Origin: Candidatus Caenarcanales bacterium
GTDB taxonomy: Bacteria; Cyanobacteriota; Vampirovibrionia; LMEP-6097
NCBI GenBank assembly: GCA_022447685.1
Contig: JAKVAO010000006.1
Span: forward strand, 1-61,958
Reading direction: 5' to 3'
Length of the DNA stretch: 61,958 nucleotides
Shown here: positions 8,180-15,975 of the stretch, piece after piece
How positions within the stretch are numbered: position 1 is the first letter of the stretch
Layout of the letters: each line of letters opens with the position of its first letter
Program-made: the position numbers and the translations under genes
Notes under the pieces: generated by a model
What the model was told of the DNA's origin: nothing
What the model saw: the letters and a program-made list of their open reading frames with translations, nothing else
Databases searched by the model: none

Positions 8180-9961
8180 GTGAAACGCTTTTCTCTATTT
8201 TTAATTTTAGCTTTGCTAAGCTTGCTTCCTCTTCAAGCAGCTTCTACTAAGCTTCAGCATAAATGGCTTAGAATTGGGATATTAACTAATCCCGGTGAGA
8301 TCAAAATAGGTGAAGATTTTGATTTGAAAGTGCAAGCTATTCTTAAATCAGAAACAGGCTTTGCAGCTGAGCGTATAAAAGTTTTTTTAGGTGATAGGGT
8401 TATTTCTGAGGCTTCAGATTTTTCAATTGAGAAAGTTGATAATCCTGATAAGCCTAATCTTGCAAGAATTAGTTTCGATAAATCAGCTCTCGTTGTTAAT
8501 AATGAAGAAGAATTGAAACTTAAGCTTGTTTTGACTGAGTCTGCTACTAACGCCAATAGCTTAACTGCAAGATTCAAAAAACTCCAGCTTTTAGGTGATA
8601 AAAAGCTTCTAGCTTTAGACGACTTTTCTTTTGCACCTAAATTAATTAAGCTGAGAACAAGAGTTATTGATGCTAAGTCAGGTAGTCAGATTCCAGCTAA
8701 AGTTGCTCACACGCCAATTCGTTTTAAGTTAAGTTTTGAGCACGACCCGAAATATATTCCAGCAGAAGACTTAGAGTCTTTTAAAGCTAGTAAGTCTATT
8801 CTTCTCAGAAATTTAAGAGTTTACAGATTCACAGTAGATGGTTTGAAGGAGGATATAACAGAAGAATTTAAATTTGATTTAGTGAAAGACAGTTCCAATA
8901 AATTTGCTGAGTTTGATACTATGCTCACTCACTTTCATTCCCAAGAGTTCACGATTAAAGATTTTGAAGTTTACAGGTTTAGTATAGATACTAGGCACTT
9001 TTTTGAAGAAAAGGTTCAAGATTATCCCAAAAACGCCAAGCTAAATGATAGTTCAATTATTAGTTTTAAGGCAAAGAAATCTGAAATTACTGATCTTAGT
9101 TTGAATAATAATGAAATAGTCATGAGCTATGATCCTGATATGGACAGAGGAGTTTATCTAAGTGAAGAACTCTTCTTAAACGCTAACTATGATAAAGAAA
9201 AATTTAAGGTTAAAGAAATTCGCTCATTTAAAACCAATCTTAATGATTATAAAAATTTCGCCTTAAAGCCAATTCAAAAGTCTGCGTTTTCGCTAAACTC
9301 TGGTCGCAACGTTAAATTCTCTATACTCCAAGATTTTGACTCGATTGTCCTTAAGGACGGGATACTTAAATTACCTTTCTATATCAAACTTAAAAAGCGT
9401 AGAAACTTTTTTCTAAAGAATAAAGAGTTTTCTGATTACACTGTTATTAAGAAATTGAATATTGATTTTGCACTTGTCTTCAAGTCTGATAATGGTTTAG
9501 ATTATTTAATTAGAGATGAATTGGACAAAAATATTAGTCTTAAATTTATTGATAGTCCTAAATTTAGAAAAGCTGAGAAAGCTAGTGCTGAATTAGTAAA
9601 CGCAGGGGACTCTAAGTTTATAGATTTGAGATTTAAATATAGTAATACTGTAGATAAAGAAACTGACCCTCTTGATCTGAAAATAAGTTTACTGAATGCT
9701 GCTTCTGAACCAATTCCTTCAGCTTCATGTAGCTTCGATAATTTTTCTAACTTATCTATCAGCGCTAAAGCTTCTTTCTCTAAGAAACTTGATACCAAGA
9801 ACTGCAATGCTAAATTTTTGGAATCAATGATCACAGCAGCGAAGCTTGAACTTAGTCTAGAAAGGGATCCTTCATACGTTCAAAACTTAAAACTTGATCC
9901 GCAACAATACCCTAAGCTTCTTGAAAAAGACGGATTGATTCTTGATATTAAAAAAGATTAG
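8180..9961 (+). CDS. large hypothetical secreted protein
   Basis: I do not recognise this protein of about 593 residues. It begins with a clear signal peptide: MKRFSLFLILALLSLLPLQA followed by Ala-Ser. I chose GTG 8180 because it places the basic residues right before the hydrophobic core. A TTG at 8153 in the same frame would add nine residues and overlap the end of the DUF839 frame. The rest is Lys/Asp/Ser-rich with short beta-type segments (RFKLSFEHDP, LRVYRFTVDG, FEVYRFSID), suggesting repeated beta-sandwich modules in an exported protein. It has no Cys pair, enzyme motif or membrane anchor after the signal. Confidence 0.65.
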   Translation: MKRFSLFLILALLSLLPLQAASTKLQHKWLRIGILTNPGEIKIGEDFDLKVQAILKSETGFAAERIKVFLGDRVISEASDFSIEKVDNPDKPNLARISFDKSALVVNNEEELKLKLVLTESATNANSLTARFKKLQLLGDKKLLALDDFSFAPKLIKLRTRVIDAKSGSQIPAKVAHTPIRFKLSFEHDPKYIPAEDLESFKASKSILLRNLRVYRFTVDGLKEDITEEFKFDLVKDSSNKFAEFDTMLTHFHSQEFTIKDFEVYRFSIDTRHFFEEKVQDYPKNAKLNDSSIISFKAKKSEITDLSLNNNEIVMSYDPDMDRGVYLSEELFLNANYDKEKFKVKEIRSFKTNLNDYKNFALKPIQKSAFSLNSGRNVKFSILQDFDSIVLKDGILKLPFYIKLKKRRNFFLKNKEFSDYTVIKKLNIDFALVFKSDNGLDYLIRDELDKNISLKFIDSPKFRKAEKASAELVNAGDSKFIDLRFKYSNTVDKETDPLDLKISLLNAASEPIPSASCSFDNFSNLSISAKASFSKKLDTKNCNAKFLESMITAAKLELSLERDPSYVQNLKLDPQQYPKLLEKDGLILDIKKD

Positions 9962-9969
9962 TTTTGTGT

Positions 9970-10052
9970 GATTGTGTGTGCGGCTGATGATTTTTTGTTT
10001 ACGGATCGGTGCCCTCAAGCAAACTGCAAAATCATCAGCCGCACACACAATC
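9970..10052. repeat. long perfect hairpin (25-bp arms) between convergent genes
   Basis: Bases 9970-9994 and 10028-10052 are perfect reverse complements over 25 bp, with a 33-base loop in which GTTT and AAAC can extend the stem after a small bulge. The arms are rich in GT/CA and contain GCGGCTGATGATTTT. The element fills the gap between a plus-strand gene ending at 9961 and a minus-strand gene ending at 10088. It could stop transcription from both sides or be a small inserted palindromic element. I see no second copy in the window. Confidence 0.9.
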
Positions 10053-10087
10053 CCTTCCTTTACCGGGATGAAGCAGTTTTATCAACA

Positions 10088-12031
10088 CTACAAATCGGCT
10101 TTTATGAATTTCGCATTTTCTACTTTGAAAATTGCCATTCTTGTTTGTTTTGGATTTCCTTTCTCGTCGAAGCTTAGTGCTCCACATAGTGTGTCCATTT
10201 CAGTATTTTGAATAACTTCTCCAAGTTGTTTTGACTTATCTAAATTTACTTTGTTGATTGCATTAATTAATATGTTACCTGCATCATAGCTATAGATAGA
10301 GAAAGATCCGGGATGAGATTTGAAAGATTTTTTATAAGTTTTGATGAAGTTATCCAATTGACCATTATCGTTTTGGATATTACATCCGACAACATATGAG
10401 CCTTCTGCTTTTAAGCCAGCTAGATCTATAAATCTTCTACTGAAGTTTCCATCTGCACCAAAGAAGGTGATTCCCGATTTATTATCTAAGGCTAGATCTA
10501 CAAGCATTTGTGCTGCATCTGCATATTCTCCAATGAAGATGATTAGTGTTGGAGTCGATTTTTTAAAGACTTTGTGAAAATGTCTTTCGCTGACTGAAAA
10601 GCTATGGCTTTCTATTTTGGTATTTTGATCTAGATATCTAAGTACATAGTTTTCAATTAAGGTTGCAAGATTAGATCCATAGATAGTGCCGTTATGCAGT
10701 ATTGCTATTCTTTTGCTTTTTTCTTTTTCTAGTTTTGATATCGCTTTTGCTATAGTTTCAGCTTGCTTCTCATCTATATCTATAGTCCTAAATACTTTAC
10801 CTTTAGCTTCTTCTCTATTCGTGAACCATGGATGGGTAGAGCCTGGGCTAATTTGAACAATATTGTTATTCAAATATATCTTCGAAGTTTCTATTGAGAT
10901 TTGTGAGTTTAGGTGTCCTATTACGCCGACAACTTTTTCTTTTACAAACTTATTAGCGCATTTTATGGCAGTGCTAATTTCAGCTTTATCATCACAGATA
11001 ATGAGTTCAATAGCTTTCTCTTTAAGTCCTTTACTCTTATTGTGTTCTCTAACTGCTAATCTTGCACCATTTACAATTGCTTTACCAAGATCAATATACG
11101 GTCCAGAAATCGGAGCTGAAACACCAATTTTTACTGCTTTAGAATTTTCTTTTAGAATTTGCAACTCAGCTTCAGAAAGAGCCACGAGATGGATATTATT
11201 GAATTCTTTTTTGAATTCATTTGACCATAGGTAATCTGTTAGCTCACTTGTAATTTCCTGTGCCTTATCTGAGTTGAATAAATTTGAGGAATAGTAAAGG
11301 TTTATGAGTTTATAGAGTGGGAAAGTTCCAGAGCTGATATTTATTTTGCTTGGACTAATATTGTCGATGTTTATACTTTTAACTCTATTGTCTAGAGATG
11401 AATAGCTTATATAAGCTAAAGCATTTTCATATTTTTGAACCAGTGAGATTGCTTCTTCATCGCTATTAACTTCAAATTGATAATCTCTTGTGTTGATTTT
11501 ATCTTTTTGTAAATAGCTTGCAAGGCTCTGCCTATCTTCGTTACTTATGTCCTTATTGATAATAGTTATACTTTGATTGAAATCAGTAAGCTTGTTCCAG
11601 TTTTTGATTGAGTTGAAGAATATTTTGTATAGTTCAACTTTTGAAATATTTCTTATCGGGTTTATTGGATTGACAACAAAAATTAAACTATCTTTTGCAA
11701 TTAGGATTTTGTTGATTTCGTCATCACTTTCTATAAGGGAGTCTATGCTGCCAATATAAATTGAGTTAGGATTTTTTAGAAGTAGCTCTTTGCTTTTCTC
11801 TCTGTCAATTTTGTCAAACTTAAAATGATTGTTTTGGGCAAATTTATTCTCTAGAATTTTAATTATGCCTTGATGTTCTTTACTATAGAGTATAGTAATG
11901 CAACTGCTTTGATTATTAAATTGTATTCTATTGCAGGAACTTAATATAAATAAAGATAAAAACAGTATTCCTAAAACTAAGGGCTTGTAAGGTTTTGTCG
12001 GTATTTCCTTAATATAGTTCACCAAGTTCAT
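10088..12031 (-). CDS. lipoprotein with a PstS-like and a LivJ-like binding domain fused
   Basis: The 647-residue protein has a lipoprotein signal (FLSLFILSSC, Cys33). Residues about 38-285 form a type 2 periplasmic-binding fold like the phosphate-binding protein PstS: FVVNPINPIRNISKVELYKIFF followed by Lys-Asn-Trp is the family's hallmark, and YISYSSL a later strand. Residues about 299-640 form a type 1 fold like the branched-chain amino acid receptors: KIGVSAPISGPYIDLGKAI, then GVIGHLNSQIS and ISPGSTHPWFT. No transporter permease lies nearby, so it may be a sensor or scavenging receptor. Its start overlaps the 3' end of the SPOA protein gene by 23 bases, which suggests co-translation. Confidence 0.85.
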   Translation of the reverse strand: MNLVNYIKEIPTKPYKPLVLGILFLSLFILSSCNRIQFNNQSSCITILYSKEHQGIIKILENKFAQNNHFKFDKIDREKSKELLLKNPNSIYIGSIDSLIESDDEINKILIAKDSLIFVVNPINPIRNISKVELYKIFFNSIKNWNKLTDFNQSITIINKDISNEDRQSLASYLQKDKINTRDYQFEVNSDEEAISLVQKYENALAYISYSSLDNRVKSINIDNISPSKINISSGTFPLYKLINLYYSSNLFNSDKAQEITSELTDYLWSNEFKKEFNNIHLVALSEAELQILKENSKAVKIGVSAPISGPYIDLGKAIVNGARLAVREHNKSKGLKEKAIELIICDDKAEISTAIKCANKFVKEKVVGVIGHLNSQISIETSKIYLNNNIVQISPGSTHPWFTNREEAKGKVFRTIDIDEKQAETIAKAISKLEKEKSKRIAILHNGTIYGSNLATLIENYVLRYLDQNTKIESHSFSVSERHFHKVFKKSTPTLIIFIGEYADAAQMLVDLALDNKSGITFFGADGNFSRRFIDLAGLKAEGSYVVGCNIQNDNGQLDNFIKTYKKSFKSHPGSFSIYSYDAGNILINAINKVNLDKSKQLGEVIQNTEMDTLCGALSFDEKGNPKQTRMAIFKVENAKFIKADL

Positions 12032-13340
12032 CTAATTCATCCGGGTCAAGACCTACGTCCTCAAGTTCTTTTTGAAGCTGCTCTTCTTCATTCATGGCTT
12101 GGTTTTGAGCTTGTGCCTGAGCCTGTGCTTGCGCCTGAGCTTGGCCCTGAGCTTGGGCTGCTGCCATTGCTTGCTGTTGTGGGTCCATTGTCGGAGCTGC
12201 AACTCTAGCTTGTTGAGCATTTGGATCTGCTAGCTCTTGTACCTCTGTTGTAACTTTATCAGATTTAATTTTAGTGTTTTTAATTTTAAGACCAAATTGA
12301 TTGCCAACTACTATTAATTCACCCTTAGCTACAATTTTGTTTCCAGCAGCTATAAGAACAAGTTCACTATCGAGAAGTAGACCTAGTGGCAATACGCCAC
12401 CGTCTTTTAGTTCCATAACTTGTTTCAATGGAAGATTGATAGACTTGAACTGAGCAGTTAGCTCAATATTCAGGTCAGTAAAAAGGTCATTGTCTTCAAT
12501 TGGCATTTGGTGGTTCGGCATTTCAGGTATTTCTAAATCGTCGTAATATAAATTTGCCCATTTAATGTCATTTCTAGACGGTAATTCAACATTTATATAT
12601 AGATTGTCGTAGTCATTACGTGCCCACCACAACTGTTCGGTGGAGCTTTTTTCTAGTAATACTATATCATCCTCCTCCAATTGTTTTAGGTCTGAAAGTG
12701 GAAGTTTAGTTTGTCCAGCAGCTAAATCTATAGGAACCTTGAAATTAAGTTCATGGATCATATGTTCTATATCTACTTGGTAGTGACTGTGTTCCAGGTA
12801 TGTTTTAGGACGTAAACCTGGTGGGATACTGATTGCAAGTGTCCCAAGTTCAGTATTCGGGAATTCAATAGAGCAGATCAGGTAATCATTGGTTCCTGAA
12901 GAATTTGGGTCTGCTATGCGCCATTGACTTTTCCAATATTTCTCTAACTCCATAAAGAACTGCTCGAATACTTTAAGTTCAAGTTCTGTAAGTTTACTCA
13001 ACTCAAAATCTGACTTTCTTTTACCTAAGCTATCACGAAGAAGATTGAATACTAGCTTCTTGCTGAAGCGAAATTGTCCAGGTGTGGGAGTAAAACTGTC
13101 CCATTCTGAGACAAGTCCTTTCCATAAGTCATCGTTGATGTTTTTGGATACCGCAATTATTCTTGATTTGGTGGGAATTCCCCAAAAAGCATTAATTAGT
13201 TCATCAAATTCATAGTGTGGATAGAACCATGAGCATGATTCGTGGACGGATTCGATCCGAGTTTGACTGAAGTCAATCCCTAATGCCTCAGTTATTGAAC
13301 TGGATTTGTAGTTTGTAGGCATTAATATAGACTTTCCCAT
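12009..13340 (-). CDS. FliM/FliN/SctQ-type C-ring protein with two SPOA domains and a Gln/Ala tail
   Basis: The 443-residue protein resembles the switch or C-ring proteins of flagella and type III secretion machines. Residues 120-180 (FEQFFMELEKYWKSQW, then LGTLAISIPPGL) resemble the FliM core. Residues about 196-265 look like a first SPOA domain (VPIDLAAGQTKLPLSDLKQL). Residues about 288-356 form a clear second one of FliN type (LKDGGVLPLGLLLDSELVLI, then VAKGELIVVGNQFGLKI). Residues 388-416 are a Gln-Ala repeat and the end is acidic. Two SPOA domains in one chain is the SctQ/HrcQ arrangement. It lies 8 bases after the repeat-protein gene. The family call is firm; whether it serves a flagellum or a secretion system is open. 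Confidence 0.78.
   Translation of the reverse strand: MGKSILMPTNYKSSSITEALGIDFSQTRIESVHESCSWFYPHYEFDELINAFWGIPTKSRIIAVSKNINDDLWKGLVSEWDSFTPTPGQFRFSKKLVFNLLRDSLGKRKSDFELSKLTELELKVFEQFFMELEKYWKSQWRIADPNSSGTNDYLICSIEFPNTELGTLAISIPPGLRPKTYLEHSHYQVDIEHMIHELNFKVPIDLAAGQTKLPLSDLKQLEEDDIVLLEKSSTEQLWWARNDYDNLYINVELPSRNDIKWANLYYDDLEIPEMPNHQMPIEDNDLFTDLNIELTAQFKSINLPLKQVMELKDGGVLPLGLLLDSELVLIAAGNKIVAKGELIVVGNQFGLKIKNTKIKSDKVTTEVQELADPNAQQARVAAPTMDPQQQAMAAAQAQGQAQAQAQAQAQAQNQAMNEEEQLQKELEDVGLDPDELDELGELY
12094..12180. repeat. hexanucleotide-type tandem repeat coding for (Gln-Ala)n
   Basis: The plus strand repeats units like GCCTGA, GCTTGT and GCTTGC, which on the minus strand read as alternating Gln and Ala codons for about 29 residues of the C-ring protein tail. 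Synonymous third positions vary, so it is an old repeat rather than a fresh slippage tract. Confidence 0.85.
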
Positions 13341-13348
13341 ATTTCTAC

Positions 13349-15052
13349 TTATTTATTCATAATGATAGCTTGTTCTCTAGGATCTCCGAATATTTCTATA
13401 TATGCTTTCTCTTCATCGGGTATATAAATCGACTTTAATTTAGGGATTAAAATATCGTAATATTTAATGAATTCAGTAAGTTTTTTATTAGTTTCATTTT
13501 CTTCCAAATCTTCAATGATTTTCTGAGGATTGGGCATTTTTTGTCGAATTAATAGATTTCTTTTAAGAGATTCTTCAGCCAAGGTAATTTTGGCTTCGTC
13601 TTCTAATTGAAGTCCTGCATTTAGTAGATAAAGTGATGATTCTAAACTTATAATAGAGTTAGCATAATATTTAAAACTCTCGGAATTTTCGGGATTTTTC
13701 ATTGATATATCTAATAAAGAGTAGTCTTCTTCAATTTTTTCTGGAGAAAATGGTCTAAGTAAATCTGTCATAGGAGTGATAGAGTATTCCTCTTTATTTT
13801 CTATAGAAAATAATCTAAGTGCTTCTGCTGTCTCAGGATTTGTAGAAGGAAATATAAAGGCACTTAAATCTAGAGATGATAGTATCTCATTATTGTTGAG
13901 CCCTTTTTTTTGCCAATCTGCATATAATGCAGCATCTTGATTTGTAATTATTACTATATCGTGAGTTTCTTCATTAGAAGCTTTGCTGGGTAATTTTGCT
14001 AACTCAGGGATGAAAAGATTATAGTAGTTTATGCTTTTTATGATTTTTAAGTTTTGCTGTTTCTCTTCTGGACTGATATTTGGATCACTGTTTCTCTCAT
14101 TGAAAGCTTTAATTATTGTTTCTGGATTATTCAGTTTCCTTGTTCCCCAGATGCTTAATTTTTCAAGAATATATATGCCACTATCAGAGCTATCCCAGTT
14201 AAGGAATTCTTGTTGTTCTTTCAGTGAATCTTCTAATGACATGATACTTAATGACCAATTAATAAAATCGTTGAAATTATCTCCCAAAGTTTCTTTTAAT
14301 TGATGAATTTTTTCAGATGTTATTATTTTGTTGCTTTCTTTATTCGTGATCTTTGGGTGAATTGGTGAAAGTATATTAGTTAAAGTTTCTAGCGGTACAC
14401 TAGTTAATTCTTCTGAATTGAGAGATTGATCTTTCAATATTTTATTAATATCAAGGCCTCTTTCTGCCCAATCTTTAGATAATGAATGGTTCTGATCTAC
14501 TAATGATAATTGTGAAATTGTAGAAGCTGTTTTTTGCTCAGGAGAATTTATTTCACCATCAGCTTTAGCGTTCATTAATCTATTATGTTCTTGGCTGACT
14601 TTATTAGTTGGGAATTGTTCAGCAATAGTCATAAAATCATCTTTAGAGAAAGCAGGTACAACTAAGAGTTCTCTTAAGCATTGTTTTTCAGTAAGATAAT
14701 CTAGATATTCACCATTATTAACAGTAATTACAGGAACATTAATAGTCTGCTTTTTACTTTCCAAACGCTTATTATCGCTCAGTAATTGTTGGCGAAGCTT
14801 ATGAAGCTGTTTTTTAGGTACAATTGCGATTTTCCCAGCAAAAGCTTTTCTTCTGCCTTGTTTAGCATTGAATATTGGAACTGCAACTGTTGCTGAATCT
14901 GGAGTTTTATTTCCAAGCTCGTCTATAGCGTCTAAAGCTCTTACTATATCTTTATTACTTAAACCTCTTTCAAACCATGGTTCTTTTCGACTTGGAACTG
15001 AAGCTTTAACTAGTTTAGATTTCTGTAAATTTATTGAAGTTGTTTGATTCAT
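13349..15052 (-). CDS. unknown repeat protein encoded upstream of the C-ring protein
   Basis: I do not recognise the family of this 567-residue protein. A short motif occurs three times: PWFERGLSNKDIVRAL (residues 25-40), DWAERGLDINKIL (194-206) and DWQKKGLNNNEIL (379-391). The second and third are each followed by related modules (about 217-355 and 424-545), in which FINWSLSIMSLEDSL matches YYANSIISLESSL, PETIIKAFNE matches PQKIIEDLEE, and INYYNLFIPELAKL matches IKYYDILIPKLKSI. There is no signal peptide or membrane helix, and the N-terminus is polar (MNQTTSINLQ). Its place directly upstream of the SPOA protein suggests an export substrate, chaperone or partner; that is inference. Confidence 0.65.
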   Translation of the reverse strand: MNQTTSINLQKSKLVKASVPSRKEPWFERGLSNKDIVRALDAIDELGNKTPDSATVAVPIFNAKQGRRKAFAGKIAIVPKKQLHKLRQQLLSDNKRLESKKQTINVPVITVNNGEYLDYLTEKQCLRELLVVPAFSKDDFMTIAEQFPTNKVSQEHNRLMNAKADGEINSPEQKTASTISQLSLVDQNHSLSKDWAERGLDINKILKDQSLNSEELTSVPLETLTNILSPIHPKITNKESNKIITSEKIHQLKETLGDNFNDFINWSLSIMSLEDSLKEQQEFLNWDSSDSGIYILEKLSIWGTRKLNNPETIIKAFNERNSDPNISPEEKQQNLKIIKSINYYNLFIPELAKLPSKASNEETHDIVIITNQDAALYADWQKKGLNNNEILSSLDLSAFIFPSTNPETAEALRLFSIENKEEYSITPMTDLLRPFSPEKIEEDYSLLDISMKNPENSESFKYYANSIISLESSLYLLNAGLQLEDEAKITLAEESLKRNLLIRQKMPNPQKIIEDLEENETNKKLTEFIKYYDILIPKLKSIYIPDEEKAYIEIFGDPREQAIIMNK

Positions 15053-15222
15053 TCTTTCTTTTAAGTGTTTATTTTTGCTAGAAATTTATATAATTTGATA
15101 TACAAAGTTTTATTTTGATTCTTTTTGATGTACTCATTCAAGATTAGTTAAACTTTGATTAAAAAATATCAATAAATGGTAAATAATTATTACGGGCTTA
15201 ATCAAGCCTTAATAGTGCGTGG

Positions 15223-15975
15223 ATGATTTTACATTACTACGAAAGAGGCGATAGAAATAATCAGACTATTTTGTTTATTCATGGCAGTGCAAGCGATGCC
15301 ACTGTCTGGTTAAATGAACTTAACATTATTGCTTCTAGAGGTTTTCACTGTTTGGCCTTTGACCTAAGAGGGCATGGTGATACTCGAAATCTTATTCAAC
15401 CATCTGAAAAAGTTAAGTTAGATATTGATACTCATATTCATGACACCATAGAAACTCTCAATCATTTAGGAGTTGATGGTCCTATCATTTTGGTTACCCA
15501 TAGTTTTGGTGGCATTGTTGCTGTGAATATCGCAGAAAGGTATCCTGATCTTGTTGAAAAAATAGTTTTAGTTTGTCTTCCAGCTAAGTTGATTTTCCCA
15601 ATTAAGCATTTTTTACATTTTCTTTTAGGTAAACCACTTTATTTTATTCAGGCAAATTTAGACTTTTTCAAAAACACTCCTCTTAGACCTCGTTATAAAT
15701 CATCAATTACAACTAATGCACAAGTTCTGAGAGAAATATATAAACATGTCAAATCTTGGAACTCTTTTCGGAAAGTACCTAAGTTAAAAGCTAGGGTTTT
15801 CTTTGCTGCTGGAAGATTTGATTTGGTTTCTCCCGCTCATTTGATTTATTTACTTCACGAGAAAACAAAAAACTCTTGTTTTGAATTGTTTAAATGGTCT
15901 TCTCATGCTTTAATGGAGGATGAACCTGTGAAATTTCAAGAGTGGCTTTATTATTGTTTAAGCACAGAAACTTAG
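15223..15975 (+). CDS. alpha/beta-fold hydrolase
   Basis: The 250-residue protein has the classic alpha/beta hydrolase layout. The oxyanion region is ILFIHGSASDATVWLNEL near residues 18-35, followed by AFDLRGHGDT. The nucleophile elbow is VTHSFGGIVAVN (Thr-His-Ser-Phe-Gly-Gly, Ser near 93). An acidic residue lies in AAGRFDLVSPAHL, and the catalytic His is in KWSSHALMEDEP. No signal peptide. The substrate cannot be told; lipases, esterases and haloperoxidase-like enzymes share these features. Its 3' end overlaps the next gene by 34 bases. Confidence 0.85.
   Translation: MILHYYERGDRNNQTILFIHGSASDATVWLNELNIIASRGFHCLAFDLRGHGDTRNLIQPSEKVKLDIDTHIHDTIETLNHLGVDGPIILVTHSFGGIVAVNIAERYPDLVEKIVLVCLPAKLIFPIKHFLHFLLGKPLYFIQANLDFFKNTPLRPRYKSSITTNAQVLREIYKHVKSWNSFRKVPKLKARVFFAAGRFDLVSPAHLIYLLHEKTKNSCFELFKWSSHALMEDEPVKFQEWLYYCLSTET

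Noticed and set aside
9970..10052. CRISPR repeat or tRNA
   Set aside because: There is only one inverted pair, no repeated spacer layout and no cloverleaf.
10863..11234. 123-residue frame on the plus strand
   Set aside because: It lies wholly inside the double binding-protein lipoprotein gene, whose domains are clearly recognised on the other strand.
12094..12180. Gln-Ala repeat as a frameshift artefact
   Set aside because: The frame is unbroken, synonymous codons vary, and sensible acidic sequence follows, so it is a real part of the protein.
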